Below, piece by piece: positions 1 to 13,735 of a stretch of DNA of 64,000 nt. This DNA comes from Ophioceras dolichostomum (Eukaryota > Ascomycota > Sordariomycetes > Magnaporthales > Ophioceraceae). The number at the start of each line of letters is the position of its first letter. Position 1 is the stretch's first letter. The stretch covers positions 85,868 through 149,867 of the forward strand of contig PYST01000057.1 in the NCBI GenBank assembly GCA_003049485.1, given 5' to 3'. A program made the translations under genes and the position numbers. The notes under the pieces are model-generated. The model worked only from the letters and a program-made list of their open reading frames with translations. It was not told the origin of the DNA and did not search any database.

Positions 1-3083
<3,083 letters not shown>

Positions 3084-3894
3084 AAAAAAAAAAAAGAGAG
3101 AGAGAAAAGAGAGAAAAAAAAGAGAGAAAAAAAAGAGAGAAAAAAAAGAGAGAAAAAAAAGAGAGAAAAAAAAGAGAGAAAAAAAAGAGAGAAAAAAAAG
3201 AGAGAAAAAAAAGAGAGAAAAAAAAGAGAGAAAAAAAAGAGAGAAAAAAAAGAGAGAAAAAAAAGAGAGAAAAAAAAGAGAGAAAAAAAAGAGAGAAAAA
3301 AAAGAGAGAAAAAAAAGAGAGAAAAAAAAGAGAGAAAAAAAAGAGAGAAAAAAAAGAGAGAAAAAAAAGAGAGAAAAAAAAGAGAGAAAAAAAAGAGAGA
3401 AAAAAAAGAGAGAAAAAAAAGAGAGAAAAAAAAGAGAGAAAAAAAAGAGAGAAAAAAAAGAGAGAAAAAAAAGAGAGAAAAAAAAGAGAGAAAAAAAAGA
3501 GAGAAAAAAAAGAGAGAAAAAAAAGAGAGAAAAAAAAGAGAGAAAAAAAAGAGAGAAAAAAAAGAGAGAAAAAAAAGAGAGAAAAAAAAGAGAGAAAAAA
3601 AAGAGAGAAAAAAAAGAGAGAAAAAAAAGAGAGAAAAAAAAGAGAGAAAAAAAAGAGAGAAAAAAAAGAGAGAAAAAAAAGAGAGAAAAAAAAGAGAGAA
3701 AAAAAAGAGAGAAAAAAAAGAGAGAAAAAAAAGAGAGAAAAAAAAGAGAGAAAAAAAAGAGAGAAAAAAAAGAGAGAAAAAAAAGAGAGAAAAAAAAGAG
3801 AGAAAAAAAAGAGAGAAAAAAAAGAGAGAAAAAAAAGAGAGAAAAAAAAGAGAGAAAAAAAAGAGAGAAAAAAAAGAGAGAAAAAAAAGAGAGA
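3084..3894. repeat. Purine-only tandem array, 13-nt unit, about 60 perfect copies
   Basis: After an irregular A/G lead-in (3084-3108) the unit GAGAGAAAAAAAA repeats with exact 13-nt spacing from 3109 to 3888. This is 780 nt, or 60 copies, with no interruption I could see. Because it contains only A and G, no stop codon can occur on that strand, which explains the long Lys/Glu/Arg frames in it and the Phe/Ser/Leu frame opposite. The right flank (3895-3950) is a decayed purine-rich tail. Its total length is almost the same as that of the poly(A) tract 2 kb away. Confidence 0.95.
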
Positions 3895-4084
3895 GAAAGG
3901 AGGAGAAAGAGAGGGAGACAAAGAAGGGAAAGAAAGAGGGAGCGAAGGTGTAGTTACCACCCTAGAAGGCGGCTTGGCAGCTAGATTTGAATCCGCCCAT
4001 CCCGCACTCCTATGGAATGGGCGAAGGAAAGGGATCTCGACGTCCCAGACATTATGCTCTGTAGGTCAAGGCGGCATGTTTTCT

Positions 4085-4133
4085 TGCACTTGTTGATGCA
4101 CTTGTTGATGCACTTGCTCATGCACTTGTTAAT
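4085..4133. repeat. 12-nt tandem repeat, about four copies
   Basis: The unit TGCACTTGTTGA is repeated about four times with substitutions in the third and fourth copies. The 12-nt period keeps any reading frame open (it gives LMHL), but no gene surrounds it. Confidence 0.8.
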
Positions 4134-4245
4134 CCATCACGCCACGAGGCGTCAAGAAGACTTGATTCCGTTTCGCTCCCTCCTAATTAGCGGCCTTGTG
4201 GCCCGGTATCTACCAGCCCGAATAGTAACGCCTCAAACTGAAACA

Positions 4246-4351
4246 AAGACTGGAGAAAAGAAAATCTCAAGGCGAAGAGGGTAGAAAATCTCATCGCACA
4301 CAGAAGCGAAGACTGCAGAAAAGAAAATCTCAAGACGAAGAGAGTAGAAAA
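4246..4351. repeat. Direct repeat, two 43-nt copies 63 nt apart
   Basis: The segments 4246-4288 and 4309-4351 are near-identical (AAGACTG, then AGAAAAGAAAATCTCAAG, then CGAAGAG and GTAGAAAA) with a few substitutions. A shorter third echo (GTAGAAAATCTCATCGC) lies between them. They lie just downstream of the next minus-strand gene, perhaps in its 3' region. Confidence 0.75.
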
Positions 4352-4450
4352 AAGAAAAAAAAATCATCTCGGGCATTTCCTCCTCGTGCCCATCCATGCA
4401 ACCTGTCCATCCATCCAGCCTTCCACCTATATTATCATCTCCTCGCCTGC

Positions 4451-6607
4451 TCAAAAGTTGGGTTTGAAGGCCTGGCTGGCCTCAAAGGTCTCCATCTCGG
4501 CCTTACGGACGCCTCCCAGGAGCCACACAGAGGTGTCTTCGCCGAGGCCCCAGGGAAAGGGCTTGTTGGTGCCGGGGCCGTGCTTGAAAGAGCACGCGGA
4601 GCCGCTCAGGCCAGAAACACTGTTATGTAGAAGCCAGATTTGTGGTTAGCTTGAGCACGGACCAAAAGACCGAGGCGCGGAGATCGTGTGTGTTGTCTTG
4701 AGAGTGGTTAGAGACAAGGGGACTTACAAAGAGGTAGCATGCTGCAGGGACGTCGCCTCAGCCGGCTTAGTAGTGTCGGCCCGCATGGCAGCAGGGACGA
4801 AGGCGGGGGCGCGAGCGTCAAGGGGTGAGCGCTGCTTCTTGGGAGGGGGGGAAGTCACGTCAACGAGCTTCTTGGGAGGAGGGGAAGCCACGTCGACGAG
4901 CTTCTTGGGAGGAGGGGAGGCCACGTCGATGAGCTTCTCCTCCTTGGCCGCCTCCACACACTCGAGCTTCAGCTGCGGCTTTGGCAGCTTCGGGAGCTGG
5001 AGAAGGGTAGCCTTCCACATGTCGTGCAGGCTCTTGACCTCCTGGTTCTGGCCGAGGAGATCCAGCTGGATGGCGCGGATCTTCTCCAGGAACGTGCTGA
5101 TGCCCGAGATCAGGGAGGCTGGGGCGGTCAAGCCCTTGGAGAAGGGTTTGAAGGTGGTCGGGTCCGAGAACTTCATGGCCACGGCCGTGGAGACGTACTG
5201 AAGAGGGCGGTGGTACTGAAGGCCGTTGATCGGCTCGTACACTTGGCCGGCCGGCATGGGGGTATGGGGCCACTGGCCGATCAGCTGGCCGAAGATGGAC
5301 ATGCGAAGCTTTCCGAACCGGCCGATCTCCTTGTCCACCTTCTGTTGGACATCCCAGTCCCAGTATCGGCACTGGACGCCCTGAGGCGTCGGGAGATTGA
5401 AGTAAGTGACGATTGAGTCCGCGAGGAAATTCATGGTTGATCGCCACTCAACAAAGTTGAAGACCTCTTGGGCCTTCTCCTCGCTCGGCAGTTGGTTGGA
5501 CATGAAGGGCGAAAAGAGGTCGAAGGAGGCGTCCTCGGTCAGCAGCTCCCAGTCTCCGAAGCAGCTCTTCAGCTCCTGGCGGACCATGCACCAGAGGTAG
5601 GCGAGCTGGGAGGCCTTGATGCCTCCGAAAGCGCCGCCAAGGAAGCTGTAGCCGGTGTCTTGAGGAGGATACGGCTTGGTGTCCTCGACGGCCGCCCACT
5701 TCTTGGCCCAGTACGAAAGGGGGACGCCAACCCGCTCTCCAAGGGCGCACACCCACTCGTCGTGCTTGCCGTCCATGATGAATCCGTGAGTCGTCGGCGT
5801 TACGGAGAACTTGCGGGCGAGAGTGTCCCGAACGGCCTCGTGGAGGCGCTTGCGGAGGTCCCTGGCCTCCTGGTCCAGCACGGGGGCTTCTGTGCCGTGG
5901 TGGGAGAGCATTGCTCCCACCATGTCGGCGGCGAAAGCTCCTCCGCACTGCTTGGCGAAGAGCTCGAGAGACGTGGCCTGAGAGAGGCCGAGGCCGACGA
6001 CACGGTCGCCGAAGAACGGCAACATCTCCCAGCCGGTCGTGAACGGCGCCGGGGTGATCACGGTGATGGGGACGTCGTACTTGACTGCGACGTCCAGGAG
6101 GTGAGACCGGCGAACATAGGTCTTGTTGCCGGCAGGGTCCAGGCAGACGAACCCCTCTGGGTTCGTCACGCCACTCAGAATGACTACGAGGCACTCTTTG
6201 TTGGCCTCAGCGACCTTGGCCTGGTGATCCAAGGCCTCGGTGAACTTGTCGACCAGCGTGCGGAACGTCTGGTAGAAGAGGATATTGTCGCCCGCGGAGG
6301 CGACCTTCTTGGCTACGGGCGAGCCGTGGGGGTACTTGTCCAGGCTGGACGCGAGCAGGCCGCTCACGTCGAAGTTGGCGATCCAAGTCTGGTCCGACTT
6401 GGATCCCTCGCAGTGGAACATGCGCTTCCAGGCGAGGAAGTCTGAGATGAGCCAGCCGAACTCGTTGTGGCCGGCCTGGCTCTTAGGGATTGCGCAGAGA
6501 CCAACCACATGCGGCTTCTTGGTGACGTCGGGAAGCGCGTGGGTGGTGATGCGAAGGTTAGGGAGCAGCCGGATCGCTCCAGCTGCGTGGTCGATGTTCT
6601 GCGCCAT
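4451..6607 (-). CDS. Conserved fungal protein, possible caspase-like pseudoenzyme, two exons
   Basis: I join exon 1 (6607-4728) to exon 2 (4619-4451). The donor is GTAAGTCC after codon position 2. The acceptor ends ACATAACAG, with GCTAACC just upstream as branch site. The product is 682 residues, and the second exon adds a codon-biased tail ending AFKPNF, whereas the unspliced frame stops at the donor itself. Residues about 135-215 look like an alpha/beta caspase-like core: CLVVILSG, then ITVITPAPFTTGW, placed where caspase-type proteins have the SGHG and C-x-SGGW catalytic blocks. Neither the His nor the Cys is present, so if the fold is right it is probably inactive; this is inference. Residues about 570-605 hold three 12-residue repeats, LVDVASPPPKKK-like, coded by a 36-nt repeat. 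No signal peptide is visible. I do not recognise a named family. Confidence 0.75.
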
Positions 6608-7689
6608 GTTGAACGAACTGATGATTTTCGTAAAAACTTGGTGCAGAAATTGCGTTGTCTGAGGAGGAAAGTTGGCGAAGAGGGGACGGAAGAAATCAAA
6701 AAATTTGGTGCGTGGATAAAGTGAAGAAGTAGGTAAAAGGCGGTGGCAGATCGAGAAGTGACGGGGTGAAACGACAATAACAAGAGGAAAGGAAGGAGCG
6801 GCCGCTCGGTGCGGTGAGGTGGCGGAAAGCCGGCAGAAAGGTGATTGTCGGAGGACCAGCTGCTTGAGGTAGGCAGGTAGGTACGACTGGGTGAGCTCTA
6901 GGGAGCAGACAGGTCAAGTCCGCGGTCTTCTATTCACTCGTGGAAGCAGATGGAAGTGCAGGGAGGGTTCTGGGACCGAAGATTGACTTTGACATCGGAA
7001 TCAAAAGATCAATAAGAAGCTTGGCTTTGATTCTGAGGACATCAAGGTGTATTGTAGAGATGCGTCGTCCGCGGTCGGTGGTGTCCTTTCATGCGGAGGG
7101 AGGTAGAGGAAGTGAAATGTTGTCTCCCGGCAACGAAGGTGGCGACAGGAGGGAGGTGAACGCGTTGGCGGTGGTGTGCCGTGCGGAGGGCTGTTGGGCG
7201 ATAAAGGGGAGTGACGTTTGGGGAAGGAGCAAGCTCCTCGAGGGCTACAGCTACCTGGTAGGTAGGTGGGCAGCGAAGAAAATTAACTCGAGAAGCTCCC
7301 ACAGCTCAGCAAACATTCAAAGGAGGCGACCTCACACAACTAAGATGGCAAATATTCAAACAGATCGCCAGCTACGACCAACTACTACCTCTCCTTGATA
7401 TCCCACGCATGCACAAGGCAAAGAAAGACTACAAGCATCGAGGCACGACGGCAAGCATCACGACAGCGAGCAATCACGACACGAGGGCGAGCATCACGAC
7501 GACAGAAAACATCCAGGAGAGAGCTGCAGCATCGATCCTGCAGGCCATCAACACCACAAGACCTGCCAGAATAGCAGGGCCGAGAACGAAGATTGAACTC
7601 TAATGGACAGATAAATCATAAGCAGTGCGTTCCTAGTCTATCTACCCTACTCCCCTTCCCAGTACCCTTGATGCCATCAGAGCGCGTGT

Positions 7690-7990
7690 GTATATTGTCT
7701 TTGTTATTGTTTTTGTTGCCCTTCCTCTCCTGGCTGATGACCTCCACGGAGACAGACCCTCCTCCTCCTCCCCACGAGAAAGAAGAAGACCACCGCCTCC
7801 TCCATGGGAGAGAACACACGATCAAGGCCTCCCCCTTGAGAGAGCAGACCATGAATACCCTCCTCCCGCTCAGGGGAGTACCTTGAGGGAGTTGGGCATA
7901 CATACCCGACTTCCCCTTGAGAGAGAAGACCACAGACGAGGATGGAGAGAGGCGAAGGAGAACAAGGCAAGGGGAGGGAAGGAAAAGAAA
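7690..7990. repeat. Decayed purine-rich minisatellite
   Basis: The block contains several diverged copies of a motif like CCTTGAGAGAGAAGACCA (around 7831, 7881 and 7912, with a variant near 7800), spaced irregularly by roughly 30-50 nt. It merges rightward into an AG-rich tract at 7970-8020. No coding potential is apparent. Confidence 0.4.
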
Positions 7991-9043
7991 AAGAAAAAGA
8001 GAAGAAAGAGACAAGCCACTGAACAATGTGCCTCTAAGCAACGAAAGGATAAGCAAGAAGAGTATGGTCCTCCCCGAGAAGCAACCCGACAGATGTGACA
8101 TCCAGTCTGACTCTTTTTTCCCGATTTAGTAGTATTTTTGTTTCTTTTCTCTTTCCTCGCGCCACCCACACCCGGTTATCCATTTCCAGTCCAGTACCAA
8201 GTCCAAGCCCAGTCCCGAATATCCGATCCCCGATCCCCCTGAACCCGCTGCCGTGCGCGCCCCTGACGATACATGTTGTTCATGTTTGTGGGATGTATGC
8301 GAAAGGGTTATTGTACCGAGACACGACAAAGACGAATGAGGAGACACCTAAGAAGAAACAAATGGAACAGGAGGAAGGAGGTTGTACCTGACGAGCAAAA
8401 AAAGCAGACGACAATAATAAAAAAGGAAATAAAAAGGGTTGGTTGAAAACTTTGAGAAAAGGAGCGTCGAGAAGCGAAGACATACCTCGAAGAACGACGA
8501 ACGGCAAACCAAAAGATGATGAGGCAGCATAAAGCAGGAACGAAAACGACAAGGACGGCGATGAAAATACAAGACGATGTGGTGCATACAGGATAGGACA
8601 AGATACTAATAACGGCGGTGTGCAGACATAATAGATTTTTGAGAATGGCAGACGGCGATGTTGCGAACGATCGAGACGGCAAAGCAGCAAGTGACGAGCA
8701 AAGAAACAACACATGCTATGGATACAAAGTCTCGACAAACAAGAGAATCAAATAAGGGAATAATAAAAAATAACGCGGGCGAGGTGACACAACCATCAGT
8801 AAGGACAGAAGACGCCAGAGGAAAAAGAAAACAAAAGACACAAACTACGGGTGGCGAGGCGACGAAGAGCCGGACCCCTTCTCGCCTGACAAAGTTGGGG
8901 AGGGGGACAACGAGAGATGAAGCGAGACCTCCTTGGGGGACGAAGGCAGGTCGACAACCAGGCGGCAGAGAGACGTCCGCTGCACAGACGAAGGGCCTAC
9001 TGGGCCGAGACAGCGGTGAGAGCCTAGATAAGGCATCCACCCA

Positions 9044-9080
9044 CCCCCCCCCCCCCCCCNCCCCCCCCCCCCCCCCCCCC
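9044..9080. repeat. Poly(C) tract broken by one undetermined base
   Basis: Sixteen C, one N at 9060, then twenty C. The N probably marks a place where the assembler could not settle the homopolymer length, so the true length is unknown. Confidence 0.95.
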
Positions 9081-9220
9081 TGAGAATAAAGATTGGAGGG
9101 TGAGACGGCGTGACGGCCCCTAGCTAGACAGAGACAGACGGCTAACCATGAGGCTGCTAACCAGCTACTAGACTAGGTCGGAGGCTCAGGCTCGCTCGAC
9201 GACGAACGAAACCGAACCGG

Positions 9221-10195
9221 TCAGGCATCGTCGGCCTTCTTCTCGTTGCGGCGCATGTGCTCGTTCCACTTGCGCTTGCCGACGCGAGTCTCGAAGTGCG
9301 GCGCCACAGTCTTGACGTCCCCATCGAGCGACTCGATGGCAGACCGAGTCTTGTTGCGGTAGCAGTCGACTAGTCGAAAAAAGAATAGTCAAAGTCAGTT
9401 TTTAGTATAGTCAGCATCCACAGAGGCGGGCGGGCAGGCTGGCAGGCTGAGTATAGTAGTACATCTATACAAAAAGGAATAGGGAGGGGATCGATCCGAG
9501 GGATGGGTGGGACTATAAGAGGCAACCGGGCAGACTGAGGGTGGAGGGAGCAGGGAGAAAAGATGAGGAATAATGACAGCATCATAAGGAATCGCGGGGA
9601 AAGGAGGAAGACAAGCCAGAAAAAAGAAAAAAAAAGATAAACTTACGAGCACGCTGCAAGAAGATCGTCCTCCCGGCAAACACCCTGCTCTGCAACCACG
9701 CCATCCTAAACCCCAAATCATTCAACCTCACCTCCTTCCCCCTCGCCCCCCTCCTCATCTTCGGCACAGCGACCTGCCCCTCGCTCCCATCCGCCATCGG
9801 CACGCTGACCATCACGACCTCGTCCTGCGCGACCCTCTTACCCAGGCTGTTGGCATTCCTCCTACCCCTGCCCGCCCTGCGCCCCTCCGTGTCCGTGTCC
9901 CTATCGTCCTCATTGTTGTTGTTGTTGTTCATCAACCCACCGTCGTCATCAGCGAGGTCGTCCATGAAGAACTTGGAACCCGTCGCCGAGGGGGGCGGCG
10001 ACTGCATCTCCCTCGGGAAGTACGACCGCGGGTACACCGCCGACGACTTGCGGAACGAGTCCGGGATCTCGCGCGTGTCGACCCCGTCGAGCGTGACGCG
10101 CACGCGCAGCCGCGACTGGCGGTCCGAGTCCTCGACCAGGATGAACTTGCGTTTCTTCGCGTCGGGGATGTCGGGGAACAGGTCGGCCGGGTCCT

Positions 10196-10227
<32 letters not shown>

Positions 10228-10525
10228 GCGCGGCTGTGTCTGCGCCCTCCTACTCCTCCGGAACCACCAGAAGGACCACCGCCAGCCGCCGCCGACGAGG
10301 AGGCGGCGATGGCGTGGTGTCCGGCGCCGGGGTGGTGCTGATGATGCATGCCGCCGTCGTGGATCGACGACGACGACGGGTTGTTGGAGCCGTACGGGCC
10401 GTAGCCACTGTTGAAGACCTGGCTCTGGCGGACGTCATCTGCCGCCGGCGCCGACGACGAGCCGGCGGCGGCGGGGGCTTGGTGGTGATGGTGATGATGG
10501 GCATCATCGGAGAAGGAGTCGTCAT
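9221..10525 (-). CDS. DUF8032-type protein, 5' exon unresolved
   Basis: Two exons are clear: 10525-9647 and 9369-9221. The donor is GTAAGTTT and the acceptor ends CGACTAG; the join restores FLQRALDCYRNK. The frame is also open upstream of 10525. I place an acceptor there because a pyrimidine tract ends in ACTATAG, leaving a phase that needs one base from an earlier exon, and no in-frame ATG exists before that point. The start is therefore missing. The N-terminal part is His-, Ala-, Ser- and Gly-rich and looks disordered. The conserved core runs from KRKFILVEDSD through EIPDSFRKSSAVYPRSYFP to LGFRMAWLQSRVFAGR and ends with HFETRVGKRKW. The same blocks occur in the gene at 12019-13735, so the two are tandem relatives. 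An acidic, Asn-rich insert splits the core. Molecular function is unknown; a nuclear role is a guess. Confidence 0.7.
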
Positions 10526-12018
10526 CTATAGTAGAAGAGGAAGGAGAGGACGATGCCAAGACGTTTGATCGGTCAGCAAAAGGGGGAGGCACACACACAG
10601 AAGCACTAATACGAACAGGGGGTAGGTAAGGTAAGGTAAGGGAAGGTGAGTGGGGTACTTTGTGATGTATGTAGGTATGTTGTGCATATCATGAGATGAG
10701 GGGGGGTTGTGTAGTGTAGTAGTGGTGGTGTGGTGGGAAGGGATGTGGTGGGATGAGGTGAGAACTGAGCGAGAGAGCTGAGGGAGGAATCGCTTGAAAC
10801 GAAACAAAAACGCAGGCGAGTTTTAGGGCACACCACAAGAAAAAAACCCAGTAAAAGAGACTAGCGGTGAGAAGAGAGAAAGATCCAAGAGACTCATACT
10901 TTTCGTCTCTGGCTTTTGTTTTCTTTCTCTCTTCTCTTCCCGCTATTCAAACAGTCCCTATTTTTCATCTGGTTGCGGTTTTTCTTTCTCTTTTTCAGAG
11001 AAGGCAGGTTGTTGATGTGGAAAGTGACAAAACAAGATGATGACGATATATGCCATGTGCTCGCTCGCTTGCGTGCTTGCTCGCTCTGCTCTGCTTGCTT
11101 TGCGATGAGTAGAAAACTTGATGCTGATAAAAAGTTTTTGCCCGCGAGTGCAAAGTAAGATGCGAATCGCAGCAGCAACGACGACGATGGTGACAAGGAC
11201 GACGACGAAAAAAAGAGCTAATAAAAAACCTGGGCAGGACTAGGCGTAATGTACAAGATGTCTCATGCCCCCTTTCCGACCGACCTTGGACAAGAGCGAC
11301 GATCTTTTTTTGTCTTTTGTCTTCTGTCAGTGCAATATCTGTTCTGTGATATTTTTTGGAGACTCTGTTTTCCTTTTTTTTTCTTTCCTCTTTTTCCCCC
11401 TCGTCACACTCCCTCCTTTAGTGTTTTCCTCCTATATACGACCAAAAGAGATCAAGAAAGGAAAGAAATTATTTAAGGAGAGAGTTGAGAGAAGAGAAGA
11501 GAGAGAGATAGAAAAAGGGAGAACAAATCTGATCTGCTTTGGGCCGCGGAGCCTAAGACAGGAAAATGAGAAAGAAAAAGGAGAAAATCCCAGCCAGATA
11601 GAGTAAAATGATGGGGAAAAACCCGAGATAGCAAGGACCAAAAGAGATGAGCAAAGAAATAAGCACAGAAAGCTACTAGTAAGTACCTTGCGAAAAGTGA
11701 ACAAGAAAAAAAAAATGAAACCCAGAGACAATGGAAACAGAGGAAAACACGCAGCACAGGTATAGAGTAGCGAAAGGGGGAAACCCGGAAGCAAATGAGA
11801 AGGAAACAAAACGGGCAAGGAGTAGAGGTTTTTGGATATGAAGTGAACTGAGCAAACCGAGGAGATCTGAAAGGCAAGGAAATGGTGGTATGGTGGTGGT
11901 GGTGGTGGTGCAATCATGGACGAAGTGGAAGGGAGAAAAAGGGAGAAAGAAAGGTAACAAACAACAACTCTCTCGTTATTGGTCATTGCCTTCCTTTTCT
12001 TTTTCTCTCCTCCAAATC
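10526..12018. other. Interval between the two DUF8032 genes
   Basis: This should hold the promoter, leader and first exon of the downstream minus-strand gene, plus the 3' end of the upstream one. Long pyrimidine tracts on the minus strand (for example around 11,400-11,600 and 11,700-11,960) are typical of fungal leaders. I tested minus-strand ATGs near 10,690, 10,885, 10,965, 11,050 and 11,263; none gave a good donor in the phase needed at 10525. Confidence 0.45.
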
Positions 12019-13735
12019 TCACATGTGGTACATACCAACTTCTTCGCCATTCCCCTGGCCGCTGCCGTCTCCCGCATGGTGGTGCATGCCACCAGGACCG
12101 CCGCCCATCATGCCGCCGGGTCCCTTGCCCACCATGCCTCCAGGTCCACCGCTCATCGGGCCACCGCCCACGGGTGCACCGGGCATGCCATGGGGCGCAC
12201 CACCGCCGCTGCCGGCCGACCCGGGCGGGGCGTTGACCTTGCGGGTCGTGATCTTCGCCATGCGGCGCACCCTCCTGCTCCGTAGGCGCGGGTCCCGGTT
12301 GCTGTTGCGCCAGCTGTCGACCGCGCGCTGGATCAATCCCCTCTTGCCCCGTAGCGGCGCGTTCAGCTCGGCGAGGGCCCAGCCCACCGTGTTGCACTCG
12401 GTCTCGTACTGCAGGCGGTTGCCCCGGTACTGCTCCTTGGGCACGCACGCGCGCGGGTACACGCAGTTGTCCTGCTTGAAGGTCGGGTCGAGCTCGTCCG
12501 TGTTGACCGACTCGACGTCGCAGCGGATCGTGTACTCCATCTTGACGCGGTCGCGCGAGTACTCGAACGCGATCCACTGCACGCCGTTCTGGTCCTGGCG
12601 CACCACGAGCGGGGTCGTGGCCGGGATCGGGCCGGGCGCCGCGTTGGAGTTGATGTTGGCGGCGCCGCCGGGGCCGCCGCTGCCGGGTGCGCCGGTTGGC
12701 GTGGTCATGGGCGCGCCGTTGGGCGTCGTTTGCGACTGGCCCATCTGAGGGGTCTGGGCCATCTGGGGAGTCTGGCCCATCTGGGGAGTTGACATCTGCG
12801 AGGGCGTCATCTGGGAGGGAGCCATCGGCGACTGGCTCATGGCTGGTGGTCCCATGGAAGCGGGCGGGCCTGGGCGCTGCATCGTGAGCGGCTCGATCTT
12901 GGGGTGTCGGGGGCTGCCGGTCATGCCGGCCTGGGCGTGCTGCTGCGTCGCTTGCGCGTGTGGGTGCTGGCTCATGTGGTGCTGGGCTGCGCTGTTGTGC
13001 TGCATCATCATACCGGGCTGCGAAGTCATCGGCTGGTGCGTCTGCTGAGGGTGCTGGCTGTAAGGACTAGGCGCCTGCTGGGCGGACATGGACGAGTACT
13101 GTGGTTGGCCGTAGTACATCGACTGCTGGTGAAGCTGCGGCGGTGTCTGTCCATACAGGCTGCGCTGCTGGTCATGGCCCGATGGTGATGCTACCGACGC
13201 CGGTGAGTTTGACTGCGGCGTGTGGTATGACATCGGGGGGTATGGAGGTCTGGGCATCGCCGCGGCCATCATGTCTGAGGTGTCTGTTGGGTCACATGGT
13301 TAAACACGTCAGCTGCTCTTCTTGGTTTCCTTGACAAGAAGGTGATCTGTGGTTGCACAGAGTGTGCGTTGTCGTCCCAGAAGCACACGCAAGGGAGCAC
13401 ACGCAAGGGATGGAGGTATTCTCACCTGCGGATGTGTATCCGCTCGTCGCGCCCGGCGTGCTGTAAGGACTCTGCTGAGGCGCGGCGGCAGCGTAGTAGG
13501 GGATCTCCTGGTTGCTGTGCGTGGTCGCAGCCTGGCTCTGCTGTGTGTGCTGGTGCTGCGCGTGCTGCTGGTGGTACGGATACGGCTGCTGCTGCTGTTG
13601 GGCTTGTTGGTTCTGTTGGGGGGCAGCGTGGGGAAGGTGCTGCTGCACGATGCTGGATGGTCGAGAATGCTGTGGTATATGAGGCGACGGTCCTTGTTGC
13701 TGCTGGTGGGGATGATGCTGCATTGAAACGGCCAT
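12019..13735 (-). CDS. Gln-rich DUF8032 protein, two exons
   Basis: I join exon 1 (13735-13426) to exon 2 (13283-12019). The donor is GTGAGAAT and the acceptor ends CCCAACAG; the join restores GYTSADTSDMM and gives 524 residues. Residues 1-100 and about 105-310 are rich in Gln, His, Pro, Ser and Met, with short repeats such as QMGQTPQMAQTP, as in fungal transcription regulators. Residues about 315-455 form the conserved core: VQWIAFEYSRDRVKMEYTIR, then FKQDNCVYPRAC, VGWALAELNAPLRGKRGL and a basic tail. The last 60 residues are Gly- and Met-rich. The architecture (disordered Gln-rich arm plus one conserved fungal domain) resembles conidiation regulators of the MedA/Acr1/Ren1 kind, but I cannot confirm that identity from memory. 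The core is shared with the neighbour at 9221-10525. Confidence 0.85.

Larger units (their letters stand above)
6608..9220. other. Intergenic interval with low-complexity DNA, no gene recognised
   Basis: The left part should contain the promoter and leader of the minus-strand gene ending at 6607; it has GGTAGGTA clusters at 6867-6884 and 7251-7270. From about 7,400 to 8,100 the sequence becomes repetitive: CACGACG-type repeats, then purine-rich stretches with recurring CTTGAGAGAG. No frame shows fungal codon bias. The right part is AT-richer and again without a credible exon. Confidence 0.5.

Noticed and set aside
4386..5416. Plus-strand frames opposite the caspase-like gene
   Set aside because: They are shadows of the GC-biased minus-strand exons and lack conserved features.
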